A DNA stretch of 64,000 nucleotides. It comes from Xestospongia muta. Taxonomy: Eukaryota > Porifera > Demospongiae > Haplosclerida > Petrosiidae. The DNA is taken from positions 11,532,192 to 11,596,191 of the forward strand of contig OY848917.1 in assembly GCA_963693285.1 (NCBI GenBank), in the 5' to 3' direction. Both the position numbers and the translations under genes were made by a program. A model generated the notes under the pieces. That model was not told the DNA's origin. It saw nothing but the letters and a program-made list of their open reading frames with translations, and made no database searches. Below, piece after piece: positions 20,968-31,659 of the stretch (its first letter is position 1; each line of letters opens with the position of its first letter).

Positions 20968-22592
20968 TCATTCATACTCTACTTCAAACTCCGTTGTTTC
21001 GGGATTCATACTTAAAATAGTTCCATTATACCATACTAGCTCATCTCTGACTTGAAAGCAATGCTTTATCTTCTTTCCAACAAGAAGTTCAGAATGTTGT
21101 CTTCTATGTGACAACTGCTTGCTTTGTGAAGGTGATTCTTCACCAACTCCTATTAGAAGTAACAGATTTTGTTTCATTTGGTTAACTGAGAGCTGTCTTC
21201 TGTTACAAGAAAATTTGAATAAATCTTTGTTGATATGTGTCTGTTCGAGAACCTTATTTCTAAAATTGATCTATAATTTAAGAGCCTCTTTCTTCTTCTT
21301 TGTGTTGACAGCATGCCAATCCATTCTCTAGTTTTTCTTCCTTTGTCCACAAGCCACCACTTTCTTGTATTTTCTTTGTAAGACTTTCTTTCTCCTTAAT
21401 TGTGTCTAATTCCTTGCGAACATTGTCTTCTATTCTCTTCTTGATATCTTTCTTTTGTCTAGATTCTATCTCTTGTCTCCTTGCCTTAAACGTCTTAAAA
21501 GATGGAGCAAGAGATCTAGCTGCTTTGAACAGCTTTTCTCTTTCATCACATCACATGCTATCCATGAGGACATTTCAAAAAGCCTTACAGGCTGTGCAAA
21601 CTAATGTTTGAGTACTATTATCAGATAACAAAGATAATTCCCACATACTAAGAGTTTTATCAGTAGACTCTGCCAAACCAACTAAGTAATGGAGACCACA
21701 GAAGAAATTGTTCATCCTAGTCATCTGCTGCTTATCAATTTTAGTCAATTGTTCCCAGTTCTCAACCCACTTGATAAAATTTCTTCTCGAAAATCATGTA
21801 GTACTTCATTGAAGAGTTTCTCAGCAGCATGTCTGTTGGATATCGTATTAATGACTTAGAAAGAATTTTTGAAGATACAGCTTGATGTCCTAATGACAAT
21901 TGTACACGGTCAATAACATCTAAAATCTGCTTTAATATTTCTAGTGTATTCATAGATAAACCAGAAAAGACATGGCAAAGACCTAATGTATACAAAAACG
22001 AGTCTGTTCGAAAATCATAAGTTGCATAATGATCACCAAATTTGGTTGTACCATCAGTCTGTAATGTCATAAAGCAACTTTAAAGCAACTTGCTTCAGAC
22101 AGACAGTCACCTAGATGTGCTTGTACTACAGTAAGACTCTCTAGCATCATCTGGTAGCCTTGTGGGCAATATTCTTAAAACAGAATGAATAATGGGTGCC
22201 ACATTTTGAACACCCAACATTCGGGTGTTTCTTGGTGTAACTTAACTATGATGACATCATAATGAAATGACACATAGTGATGTCATCGTATAAGATGACA
22301 TCAACTAAACCCTAAATCAAACCTAACATTATTAACTCTATGACACATAGTGATGTCATCATAGTACTAGTACACGATATTACATCATCAGTCAAGTTAC
22401 ACCAAGAAGCACCCCAACATTCAGTGATAATAATTCATAAATGCATGTACGTACATCATCTGTGTACTTACCATTCTCAAAAGTAGTGATTTCAATCTCA
22501 ACAGACTGAATGGCATGATATAATGAAAGACAAGATATTTCTTCTTTCAATGATCTTATTTCAAGTTCAAGCTCTTTCTTCTCATTAAGCAA
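20968..22592 (-). pseudogene. Unclassified multi-copy invertebrate gene, 3' part
   Basis: Minus strand, N to C: coiled coil ELELEIRSLKEEISCL (22592 down), KYTDDVRTCIYELLSLNVG, then past a MITE NVAPIIHSVLRILPTRLPDD (22200-22130), MTLQTDGTTKFGDHYATYDF, TLGLCHVFSGLSMNTLE, NNFFCGLHYLVGLAEST (21720-21665), and a C-terminal VGKKIKHCFQVRDELVWYNG with FEVEYE, which looks like a small beta-barrel (Tudor/SGF29-like). I recall similar proteins as repetitive gene models in sponges and cnidarians, but cannot name the family or its reaction. Frame breaks and two insertions inactivate it. It continues upstream at 27175. Confidence 0.6.
22223..22414. mobile_element. 192 bp MITE with 8 bp target-site duplication
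   Basis: Terminal inverted repeats of about 25 bp: GGGTGTTTCTTGGTGTAACT at the left end, and the reverse complement of the right end reads GGGTGCTTCTTGGTGTAACT. It is flanked by the direct repeat CAACATTC at 22215-22222 and 22415-22422. No coding capacity. The 8 bp duplication suits a hAT-mobilised MITE. The interior has its own repeat of GACACATAGTGATGTCATC. Confidence 0.93.
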
Positions 22593-22849
22593 GAACCAGA
22601 GGCGGAGGAACGTATTTTAGTTTAAGGGGGCTATACAAAATAATTATACTAATAAGCAAAATCAAAAAAAATGTTATCAATATTATGCATTGTCACAGTA
22701 TATATTGACCAAAAAAAATTGATTTCTTCTATTGTTTTTCACAACAAAGTCCATGGCTACTTTAACAAGTTATCAGAACGCTCTTGATGGGTATGTAAAA
22801 TAGTGGGTGATTGAGCCATTTTAAATGACACAAACCTGAGAATGTCCTC

Positions 22850-24256
22850 TCGGAAGTTGCCAAGGTAAGTGGGATAGTGTAATATATACGTAAAAGTCTG
22901 TGTACTTCATTCAACATCCTCTTAGGAAATTCACAGGCATTGAATATTTAACCAATTGTATTTAGTGATGTCGCCTTTTTCACAGTGAAACCATATTCTT
23001 TGTTGGCAGTTCGAATAACATCAGGTAACATTGATAACTAAATGCAAAGGCAGTCAACTTTTAAGTCTGCAGCATATATATCTGCCTCAGATTAAGGAAA
23101 CTCAACACTTGTGGCATTACAAGAATTCACCAGAAGCTGTTCTATATCATGAAGAATCGTGAAAGAAGGCTGATGAAATCGTCTTCTTATCTCACTTATC
23201 AATAAGTCCAGTGTCTCAAAATATTTATGCCTGTGCATATCTCTAGCTGAGTCGTATTGATGCTCTGCAGCACCATCATTGTACTGCTTTGGTAGCTTTC
23301 TTTTTCTAAGCAGTGTAGGTTCTTCAGTGTAGGACTTGGCCTCTTCTAATACAGAATCATAGAATTTATCAAATACAGAATCACTTCGTTGTATTTCCAA
23401 AAATGCTAGTGCAGCATTAACAGCTGATGAGACTTCTTGGGCATTAATATCTTTGTATTGTAAAGTTACTGAAAGTTGTTCTGAGGCTCCAGGCTTCAAA
23501 AACAAGATAGGATAGCTTTAGTCCAAAATAAGCTTTAAATTTCTCCATGATCGATAACAAACCAGGTGCCTTCTTCTCCATGATTGATAACAAACCAGGT
23601 GCCTTCATTGATGTCTCGGGTGATGATTCTGCTGCTATTTGAGAGAGCTCTTCACAAACTACATTATAGTTTTTCAGGAGAAGCATGTATAATGGAGGAT
23701 AGCTCAGAGGCAAGTCCAATAGCTTCCCTAACACATGCACATCTTTTACCACAATCTTGCAACATAAATTTAGTGAATGTGCCACACAATGCACAAATAA
23801 TGCACTCTTTTGCTTTTGCTGTAGACGTGTTGTAACTCCTGCAGCCTCATCACAGGCTTGGCCCTGACATTACTAATTTGAAGACAACAACGAATCAAAG
23901 CATCTTTAATTGTGCTTGTAATAGTTGCAGCATCTGTTTGTTCCACCTCACACAAAGCAATAATACCCTCATTGATAATGTAATTAGTGTCCACCCAATG
24001 CAAGGAAATGGCCAGTTGTTCAGTGTGACTGATATCACTGGTCTCATCAGCTATAATAGCAAACCACTCAGCTATCCTGATTTCGTCCAGAAGTCCTCAG
24101 AGGAGTTGGTGGGCCATCATCTCAATCAGCTCATTTATAATTCATGAGATAAATAAATATTGAACTTCATCAATGAATGACTGAAGACCTTCAACATCTG
24201 TTTGTTGCAGTTTCAAAAATTGAAAAAGGTTACCTTCATTGCTTTTGTGACCTCTA
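22850..24256 (-). pseudogene. hAT transposase (P52rIPK/ZMYM-like), main part
   Basis: Minus strand: RGHKSNEGNLFQFLKLQ (24256 down), EIINELIEMMAHQLLR region, HWVDTNYIINEGIIAL, DALIRCCLQISN, then VHCVAHSLNLCCKIVVKD, a 33 bp in-frame duplication giving KAPGLLSIMEK twice, a long C-terminal stretch with FHQPSFTILHDIEQLL, and the dimerisation segment YYTIPLTLATSERTFSGL near 22860. This is the standard hAT order. There are frameshifts near 23790 and 23500 and stops near 24080-24150. The N-terminus lies beyond the Harbinger insert. Confidence 0.87.
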
Positions 24257-24462
24257 AAGGCCAGGATACATGATGCAAATTTGTTGCATGCAACTTGTTG
24301 TATGTGATAAATCTCTTCGTGTGTCATAAAGAATCGCGCCAATTTTCACCGCATGCAACAAGTCGTTTGCAATAGAAATGCTTTCTATTCCATCCAACAC
24401 AATGATCAAAGGTTACCTCCGCACTTAATAACCAGAAATTCATTAACCAGGCTGAGAAAAAA

Positions 24463-26135
24463 ATGACGAATTCATTGTACTCGTGGTCGACCGAGAAGAT
24501 CAATCGATTGATTGACTTGTTTGAAGAGAGGCCAAACTTATATGACATAAAATCCAAGAATTACTTCAACAGAGATGCCAGAAGTAAAGCACTGGCAGAA
24601 ATTGCTGAAACTTTGGATATTCCAGGTAATACATAATATTAAATATAATATATGATACTAAACCCTGCCACTCTTATTATAGTTAAAGAAAACTGAAGAT
24701 AGACTTGAGGATGTAAATGTTACCAAATGGAAACATTACAAACAGTTGGAGTTACAGTTGGAGTTTTTGGAAGATTTTGTCACACCAAAGGCTTCTCAAT
24801 CAAATTTACAGGTAATTCTATCAAATAATGTTATCCTGCCATGGTACACTTCCAGCTGTGGATGTAAAATATTTTACTAAGTATTCACGTACATCTCTTG
24901 CGCTCTGTGGATTTCTGTTGCTTCCTTCACATTCAATGGGTATCAGGCCTTTAGGTTGTTGTTCCGTCCTCCAATCTCCAGGTGTGATGGTTTGTGTTTC
25001 AGAGTCCTCTCTGTCAAAACTTCCAGGAGGAGCATAAATTGGCTTTGAATTTTTCTTTGTGCATAGGAAATTATGTAAGCTACAACACACCATAACGATT
25101 ACTTCAGCTTTTTCTGGAGAGAGATGGATAGGGGCCATAAAAACTCGAAATCTGTTGGCTAAAATTCCAAAACTATTTTCTACAATACGTCGGGCACGGC
25201 TTAGTCTATAGTTGAAAATTCATTTCTCAGTTGTTAATCCCACCTGACCAAATGGCTTTCAAATGTATTCTTTTAAAGGAAAGGCATCATCACTCACAAA
25301 CATGTAAGGAAGGGGAAAACTTCTATCTCCCATTAGAGGTTCTGGATTAGGTATATTGCGGGTGTTGTTTTCCATTGCAGTGAACAGATTACAATTTCTA
25401 AACACCCCACCATCTGAGACCCTTCCATTGCATCCTATGTCAACATATATAAATTTATAGTTAGCATCCACAACTGCCAGTAGGACTATACTGAAGCTAT
25501 GTTTATAGTTAAAGTAATATGATCCACTTCCTGAAGGTGGCCTAATGATTATATGCTTCCCATCCATTGCTCCATTGCACAATGGGGAAAATTCCATTGT
25601 ACATCGAAGTCATGAGCAATGGTCTTCCACTCAGCTTCAGTTTGTGGTACCTGTAAAAATAAATATGGAATGAATGAGTGCATCAAGTAAAAATAATCCA
25701 AATGCATTTAATTTTCTATCTAATTATATAATTATGTAGGTCGATGGTGAATTAAAAGATGAACTGGAAGCAATCACTGGTGATACCCTTCCTGATGAAA
25801 ATTTGGATGAAATAGAGGAAGCAGTTTAATCTACCAAAAGAGTAACTCCACAAACAAATACCAGTAAACAACAGAAAAGAGAGGCCCAAGAGGGAAAACT
25901 TTTAGAAAAAGCCATTAATCTAATGGAGGCAACTAGTAGCAAATGCACACAATGGGATCCTGACGATATATTTGGTGAATACATAGCTTCAGAACTTAAG
26001 ACAATCAAAGATGAAGCAACCAAATGAAGAATTAAATTTCAAATTCAATCCATGATATTCTCTGTGCAAAACAAAAACCACCTTGTATGTGATGAATTTG
26101 AATTGAGTGATCCACTATGCATGTCCCATTGGTAA
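24463..26135 (+). pseudogene. Harbinger accessory MADF-BESS DNA-binding protein
   Basis: Exon 1 (24463-24625) encodes MTNSLYSWSTEKINRLI, LFEERPNLYDIKSKNYFN and ALAEIAETLDIP, a MADF/Myb-like domain, ending at a GTAATA donor. A second exon (about 24683-24811) gives TKWKHYKQLELQLEFLEDF. A third (25740-26135) ends in DDIFGEYIASELKTI and a BESS-like FQIQSMIFSV. PIF/Harbinger transposons need such a Myb/MADF partner to carry the transposase to the nucleus and DNA. Exon 2 is out of phase and exon 3 has stops near 25827 and 26024, so this copy is dead. Exon 3 lies within the transposase intron. Confidence 0.78.
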
Positions 26136-26718
26136 TGAGGGTTGGTGGGATAGCCATAATTTAGCAGTCCAGGTGACATTACAAGGGAAAGCACTCCGCC
26201 TGCTTATTAGACTGTTAGCATTGTGTGACTGTTCATTACTCTCTATTACTTATTTCATTCAGTTATAACTGAGCATGTCGCTGGCACAATTCTTGCAATC
26301 GTTTGTCTGGGAATTCTATAGAGATACTGCAAACTGGTATAAGATTCTCCTATATTCAAGGCATGATAATAAATTTGTAGAAAATATTACCAGTAGCAAG
26401 AAAGCGTAAGGTTACTGCAAGCCTTTCTCCTGGAGGTACGGCACATCGCATGTTTGTGTTAGTGTAAGTAATATGTGGTCTAACAAGATCTAATAGTTCA
26501 TCAAAAGTAGCAATATCCATTCTTAGGAAGTTTTTGTATGTCACATGATCTCCCAACCTCAACTCTTGAACTAATTGATGATATGCACCATACCTCTGGA
26601 GATTTCTAACCCATTCTCTGACCCAGACAGTTCGGTTTCTACGTCTGCAACACAATTTCATCAACGCCAGAGCTATAATAACATCACAAGCACCTATCTT
26701 CACACGGTCTTCCGCCAT
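24821..26718 (-). pseudogene. PIF/Harbinger DDE transposase (HARBI1-like)
   Basis: Exon 1 starts at ATG 26718 (MAEDRVKIGACDVIIAL) and runs to a GTAATA donor at 26390, ending LAVTLRFLATG. A short exon near 26333-26258 encodes LQYLYRIPRQTIARIVPATC. The last exon begins after an acceptor near 25650 (VPQTEAEWKTIA) and includes GAMDGKHIIIRPPSGSGSYY (first Asp), YKFIYVDIGCNGRVSDGGVF (second Asp), PYMFVSDDAFPLKEY, and LSPEKAEVIVMVCCSLHNFL. This is the DDE_Tnp_4 arrangement. A stop and frameshift lie near 25200-25260 and around 25600. Its last exon fills an intron of the opposite-strand MADF gene. Confidence 0.88.
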
Positions 26719-26885
26719 TTTCAAATTATTGTTAATCAATGATTTTAATAACGTTTATAACTATTAATAAATCACAGCAACAAAGTTGTATCAATATTCC
26801 AGCGCAGAGCGACTTTGTTGCAGAACAAAAAAGTTGCATGCAACATAGTGGTGCTATATGTTGCATCGTGTATCCTATGCACCTA

Positions 26886-27060
26886 GAACTAACTATTTCA
26901 TCAACACGGACAACACCATTCTCAGTTTCATCACTTTCATGTACTAGTTCATACCCAATTTCTGTATTATCTAAATCTGCTGCCAAGTCAGAGTCAGCAT
27001 TCTTAATCATGGCTTGATTTGGAAAACGAAGCAATACTCTGTATTGTTTCAACATGTCGA
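26886..27060 (-). pseudogene. hAT transposase N-terminus upstream of the Harbinger insert
   Basis: Reads PNQAMIKNADSDLAADLDN and ENGVVRVDEIVSSR, then meets the Harbinger end. After removal of the insert it joins RGHKSNEG of the main transposase in frame. The TTF-type zinc finger normally found between these segments is missing, so the hAT had probably lost it before Harbinger arrived. Confidence 0.6.
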
Positions 27061-27174
27061 TCAAAATTTGAATCCACAGGGTTAAATATTATTATTAATT
27101 AAAAAATGATCTTTTAAATTTAAGGGGGCTATAGCCCCTGTAGCTCCCGTGGTTCCACCGCCTTTGGCAAGAAC

Positions 27175-27480
27175 TGCTTATATCATTTACTCTTTCCTTC
27201 CAATATAACACAGTCCAGTTTTACGTATAGCTTTTTAATTGGGAATCTCATCCAAGAAGTTTTCTTTTGTAATCAATTATAGTCCGTTGCTGAGTCTCAA
27301 AGCAAGCCATTTGCTTTTGTATAAAAGCTTCTTGTTTGCATTTCTACTCACTGCATATACTTTCTGTTTCATTTCTTTCGAGCAACGACTTACACCAGAT
27401 GCCTTATCCTTCTTAGTCTTTTAGAAAAAATTCCTGAACTTTCTCTTCTTTCTCCTCACATGAACGTAACTTCTTTCATT
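27175..27480 (-). pseudogene. Unclassified multi-copy gene, 5' part
   Basis: After the hAT the minus strand continues charged, coiled-coil-like sequence (CFETQQRTIIDYKRKLLG, then RCSKEMKQKVYAVSR upstream), consistent with the N-terminal half of the gene at 20968-22592. Stops interrupt it. Assignment rests mainly on position and composition. Confidence 0.4.
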
Positions 27481-28051
27481 TTTCAAACTGAGCCTTAAGC
27501 CTTAATGCAGACCTCGTCACTGAGTGGTTGGTGAATCAGGCTGAGACTACTGGTCTCCATGCAGATCTTTTATCCATTGATAAAAGATTGCAAATATAAC
27601 TAAAGGATTCTCACATTTCAAATTAACTAGCTCCAATATTATCTCATTTCTTTTAAAGGCTGAAAATACTGAGTATCTGGTAAGAGAGCAAAACTGACTT
27701 AGAGATACCTGACTTAGAGATACCAAAACAGCCTCACCTGACAGGCAATAATGTGCAAACCAAAGATAATTGCAATATTAAAATAAGCTATTTACACATA
27801 TTAGCACTCACTTAAAACCAAAAGGTCATAATAACTGCTACATGTCAGGTCACCATTATATTCAGAATAAATTTTCAGGATAGTTCAATATTTTTCTAGT
27901 GTCAAAAATTGTGGATCAGTAAGTTTAGGATTGGATACTCCCACATCTGCCACGTCTTCAATCATCTAAAAATTCAGAAAGTAATTAACATGGCATGATT
28001 CATAGCAACATGTACTTTTCTCTGTTCATAAATAAATGACAAAGCACCAGT
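27481..28051. other. Unassigned spacer
   Basis: A plus-strand open stretch near 27505-27600 (EWLVNQAETTGLHADLLSID) looks coding-like, but I do not recognise it. A 15 bp doublet (CTGACTTAGAGATAC) occurs near 27695. Nothing else seen. Confidence 0.4.
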
Positions 28052-28163
28052 GGCAGTGATTCCTTCTTAGGAAGTAGACAGCACAATAACCCTAAAGAAA
28101 CTTTGTAGGCAGTGATTCCTTCTTAGGAAGTAGACAGCACAATAACCCTAAAGAAACTTTGTA
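28052..28163. repeat. Two-copy 56 bp tandem duplication
   Basis: Units starting GGCAGTGATTCCTTCTTAGG at 28052 and 28108 are identical by eye. Confidence 0.95.
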
Positions 28164-28389
28164 CTCTTGTTCGACATCTTCTAAAAAAATCCTCATCATT
28201 ACAATACTAATCATAATTTCACCTCTGCAGTGGTGGTGGAAGGAATTCAGCATTGGTCAGGTAACAGGCAACAAGAAAAGATTTCTGAGCCATGCTCACT
28301 TTTGGTTCCATGCTCTTCATAATTGTAATTGCTTGATAAATAATTAATTTATTGTTGAAATTTACCAATAAGCCTATGTTAATTTCCTC

Positions 28390-28896
28390 GTACAAATTCT
28401 TCAGCAACATCAATTACGTTCATTTTGTCAAGTAATTCTTTGTAAATGTTCAAAATCATGAGGTGATTTAGTCTAGACAGTCTCATTGTAGAAACACTTC
28501 TCTCACTTGCTGCATTTGTTGATGGCAAAACTAAAATGAGATGAAGAATCCAACAAAGCTTCTTGTAGAAGAGATGTTGTCCTTTTGACAGGCTTTTAAA
28601 AATGAAATAATATCTTGTAATGTAAAATTACTGTGGTGCTGTTCATTGAAACTTGATGTGAATATCTGAAGCTGTGTCAAGAGCTCACTTTCACTGAAGT
28701 CATGGAGCTCTGCAGAATAATCATTGTTTTTTGCTGCTTTCAAGAGTAAATCTTTGAGATTTTGATAAAGGACATACCCAGGCTGATCAAAATGTTCTTT
28801 GATACTGGATATAGCAAAATTGAAGTCTTCGAAGTATAATATTCTGTAATGATCTTTAACACTGGAACTATGGTTGCCATCATCTTGACCTTTCAT
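28390..28896 (-). pseudogene. hAT transposase C-terminal fragment
   Basis: Minus strand: KDHYRILYFEDFNFAISSIK, FDQPGYVLYQNLKDLLLKAA, a TQLQIFTSSF segment, then in another frame LPSTNAASERSVSTMRLSRL, the dimerisation helix with the usual SER motif, and NHLMILNIYKELLD. Everything upstream, including the catalytic core, is absent. It abuts the SAMD3-like fragment at about 28896. Confidence 0.85.
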
Positions 28897-29463
28897 GAAT
28901 ATCTTTCCATCTCATAGCTAAGGGTGCATCTGTCAAACAATTGACTACAGTCATATTAGGATTAGATTTCCTAAACTCAAGAAGTAAGGCATTGTTGTGA
29001 CGTTCAAAGGGTGCTTTGTCTTCACCAGGAGGAATCTGAGGTTTAGATAAAGGGCAAGTTATTCCAGGAAACGTTTTAGAGACCGTCTTGATTGATCGAG
29101 ACTTCTTGGGATGACGCAACTCCTAGAACCTCTCACAAAGGCTATGTTCTATTCCTCCCTGTAAGAAATTTTGTAAAGTAAGTATAATGAGTTTAATGAC
29201 ACACCAATAAACTAACATGAGGAGATCCTACAGGTGACTTGAAAAAGGTATTTGTTGATGATACATCTTGCTACATTTTCATAGTCTTCAGGTTTTGGAT
29301 ACTTTTTGTGTACAGCTATCATCATCAGTATTTTCAAATCTCTTCTCAGCTTTACATCTTTTTTGTCAGTAAGTACTTGCATGTCGCTATCTATATCATT
29401 TATAGTAACATCATATATAGTCACAGCACTGCAGTTATCAGAATCATACTCATTACTCATCAA
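28897..29463 (-). pseudogene. SAMD3-like protein fragment
   Basis: Minus strand: HKKYPKPEDYENVARCIINK (29463-29220 frame), then, after an intron or break, TCPLSKPQIPPGEDKAPF and LLLEFRKSNPNMTVVNCLTD with PLAMRWKDIHE. This order matches the repetitive SAMD3-like proteins of fish and invertebrates (inference from memory of the family). Their function is unknown, and they often lie in transposon-rich DNA. The fragment is cut by the hAT piece at its C-terminal side. Confidence 0.6.
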
Positions 29464-29950
29464 GCAGTCGTTGCCTTTTAATACAACTCAAATAAACAGG
29501 AGTGTCCTTATTAAAAGAGATATTATGTTGTGGAGAGCTTGATATCCCAATCTTCCTTATACCTTTGAAAAGTAACTTGGAGTCCACTTTATGATGGCAG
29601 TCTGATCACTTTCTTGTGTTGAAGATAACAAAACTATATTGAAAGCAACCAGGTATAAATGGCTGAATCAGCTGTGACCAATGCTTTTAGTATAATACGA
29701 CAAATGAATTTTCTGACCCGACAGGCTAGACTCAGTGAAGATGGAAAACATAGTTAACTACTTCAGAAAAAAGATACCACATGTTAGGGTATTTTAGTAC
29801 AAAACAGTTCGCAAAGCCATCATAAACAAAGAGAAAACGTATAACTCGTGTAGGTATAGTCCATTCAATTATAAAATTCCAATTTCGTATGTCAATTAGT
29901 AACAAATAACCTCATTTTGTACATCATTTTACGTGATATGCACCTACTAC
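29464..29950. other. Unassigned spacer
   Basis: No recognisable gene. It may hold the 3' end of the DDE element that starts at 31300. Confidence 0.4.
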
Positions 29951-29980
29951 AGAACAACGTTTTGGATCATTTTCACCTTC

Positions 29981-31300
29981 CTAGCAGATTGAGTTTTCAT
30001 GTTTCAATAGATGATTTAATGCCCAACAAAGGTGCATAGTCTCATTAATACCATTTTGCTTGGGACCAGCACTTTTCAATGGGGTTGATTTTGCAATGAA
30101 ATTTTGGAACAAATAGAAAACCATGACCTCTCTGCCAAAGGAAGTGATCAATTTCAGGCTGCTCATCTCGAAAGTTGGTATGTTTTGAAATTATGCTTTT
30201 CAATTCTTCCAGCTTCTTTCCATTTACATTTACTCCCCTCTCTTGTATAATTACTTTTAAACATTTTGGTCATACATCATGAAAGACTTTTGAATTGACT
30301 TTTTTTGTAGTCTGCCATTCCAGTAAGTATCACGCATTCGTGGCTGTTTCCCAGGGGCGGTTCTAGGAATGGCGTTAAGGGGGGAGCTGTAAGTTTAGGA
30401 CCATCCCCTTTATTTTGCACATGCGCAAATATAGCACAGTTAAAAATTTAATCATGAAGTATTTCCATCATTCTCATTCATCTCGGGTACAACCTAGCGA
30501 ACTTGTCCATGGTGGCTTCGAGGTTGATGTCAATATCACGATGTACGTGGAGTAAGCCCAGTCAATCTGGTGTTGGTCATTGTCAATCTAAACGGAGTCT
30601 TGCTCCTTTTTAGACTGCTGAAGGACCTATTAGCGGTACAGGTTGTTACTGGAAGTGTGCAGAGGATTTTTACAAGAGCTGTGATAGTTGGATACATGGA
30701 ACTGATGTGTCTCAACGCGTGTGTTAGACCTTTAGGCAACCTGCTTTCTCCATGGTCCTCTAGTTCTTTTCGCCACTTAATCTGCCAGCAATGACGTTCG
30801 CTCTCCAAGCACTCTGGAGCAATAGTTTTGGGTGCTACAGAACGAGATTATAACTCAGGTTAGTTCTCTCCAGAGGCGAAAATTTGAGTGAGGGTGATGC
30901 TCAAGCCTCCTTAGCCCCCCCCCCCCCCCTAGAAATGCCCCTGGTTTCCCACCAGGTTTTAAGTTCATTTTGGACGCATCAAGTGCATCTGACGCATATG
31001 TTCCATGACAGCTAGTATGATTGAATAGATTCTGTATCCATCTTGTTTTGGATACTTTATTTCAGCAATTGTAGCAGCAACATCAAGCTGAGATAAAAAT
31101 CTCTCGGCTCTCCAGTAACCATCGTGTTCTTTACCATATTCAAGAAATTCTTGTGCTTGTTGTCGTAAACAAGGATTTGCATACTCCTCATCTGTAAGCA
31201 TTAGATAACCATTCTTTTCACTGATAAAATCTGACACCATAATGCCAGCACCTTGTGACTTTGGTTTTGGTACATGCTGTCTCATTTCCCCAACATCCAA
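29981..31300 (-). pseudogene. DDE transposase gene split by a small hAT
   Basis: Two parts of one minus-strand gene. The upstream part (31300-30951) has KSQGAGIMVSDFISEKNGYL, YGKEHDGYWRAERFL and KMNLKPGG. The downstream part (30345-29981) has QPRMRDTYWNGRLQKK, IIQERGVNVNGKKLEEL and RGHGFLFVPKFHCKINPIEK (third catalytic acid context, NPIE) followed by CWSQAKW. The junction reads through as GGKQPRMRDT once the insert is removed. It resembles a DDE transposase group common in sponges and fungi. I cannot place it in a named superfamily. The downstream part is frameshifted. Confidence 0.72.
30352..30943 (-). mobile_element. Small internally deleted hAT
   Basis: Left end CAGGGGCGGTTCTAG; the reverse complement of the right end reads CAGGGGCATTTCTAG. 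The flanks share GTTTCC (30346-30351 and 30944-30949), and GTTTCCCA if two bases overlapping the element end are counted. Inside, the minus strand keeps only the transposase C-terminus (ILCTLPVTTCTANRSFSSLKR, then IDINLEATMDKFARLY). A run of 15 or more C lies next to the right end. It is a deletion derivative of an autonomous hAT. Confidence 0.88.
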
Positions 31301-31354
31301 TTCTCATTATTATTGGCCTGAAATGTGGATTCGTCTGTGTAACAGACTAAGGTT

Positions 31355-31431
31355 AAAGGTATCTCTTTTGAAAAAAAAATCACACAAGTTATAAAGGTAT
31401 CTCTTTTGAAAAAAAAAATCACACAAGTTAC
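31355..31431. repeat. Two-copy 38 bp tandem duplication
   Basis: Units AAAGGTATCTCTTTTG plus an A-run and TCACACAAGTTA start at 31355 and 31393. They differ by one A in the homopolymer. Confidence 0.9.
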
Positions 31432-31659
31432 AGACATCATTACTTAAATAGAGAACTGAACACAAAGAGCATAAGAATACATAGAAAATGCACAATAAAC
31501 AATGGTAAGCCTTAGGAGGCTATGAGCCTACCAAAAGTAAGGCCTAATAAATTTAACCAAAGTTTTAGCACCTATTTAAGTCCTAATTAACATATCTACA
31601 GATTACATAAACAATGTCTTAAATGAGATCCAATGGGTCCTCCACATTTTCCCCCTCCT

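Larger units (their letters stand above)
24257..26882. mobile_element. PIF/Harbinger element nested in the hAT
   Basis: 2626 bp. The left end contains CAGGATACATGATGCAA and the right end (reverse complement) AGGATACACGATGCAAC. The 3 bp duplication CTA at 24254-24256 and 26883-26885 is the expected length for Harbinger. Removing the element with one CTA restores a continuous hAT frame, VSSRGHKSNEG. Inside are a minus-strand DDE transposase and a plus-strand MADF/BESS protein. Confidence 0.9.
22597..27166 (-). mobile_element. hAT element carrying a nested Harbinger
   Basis: Left end CAGAGGCGGAGGAAC; the reverse complement of the right end reads CAAAGGCGGTGGAAC. These are hAT-like terminal repeats. 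The flanking 8 bp direct repeat GCAAGAAC at 22589-22596 and 27167-27174 is exact. Total 4570 bp, of which 2626 bp is a later Harbinger insertion. It interrupts the coiled-coil part of the unclassified gene. Confidence 0.93.

Noticed and set aside
27505..27600. Plus-strand coding-like stretch (EWLVNQAETTGLHADLLSID)
   Set aside because: Short, ends in a stop, and I could not tie it to a known family, so it is noted only in the spacer entry.
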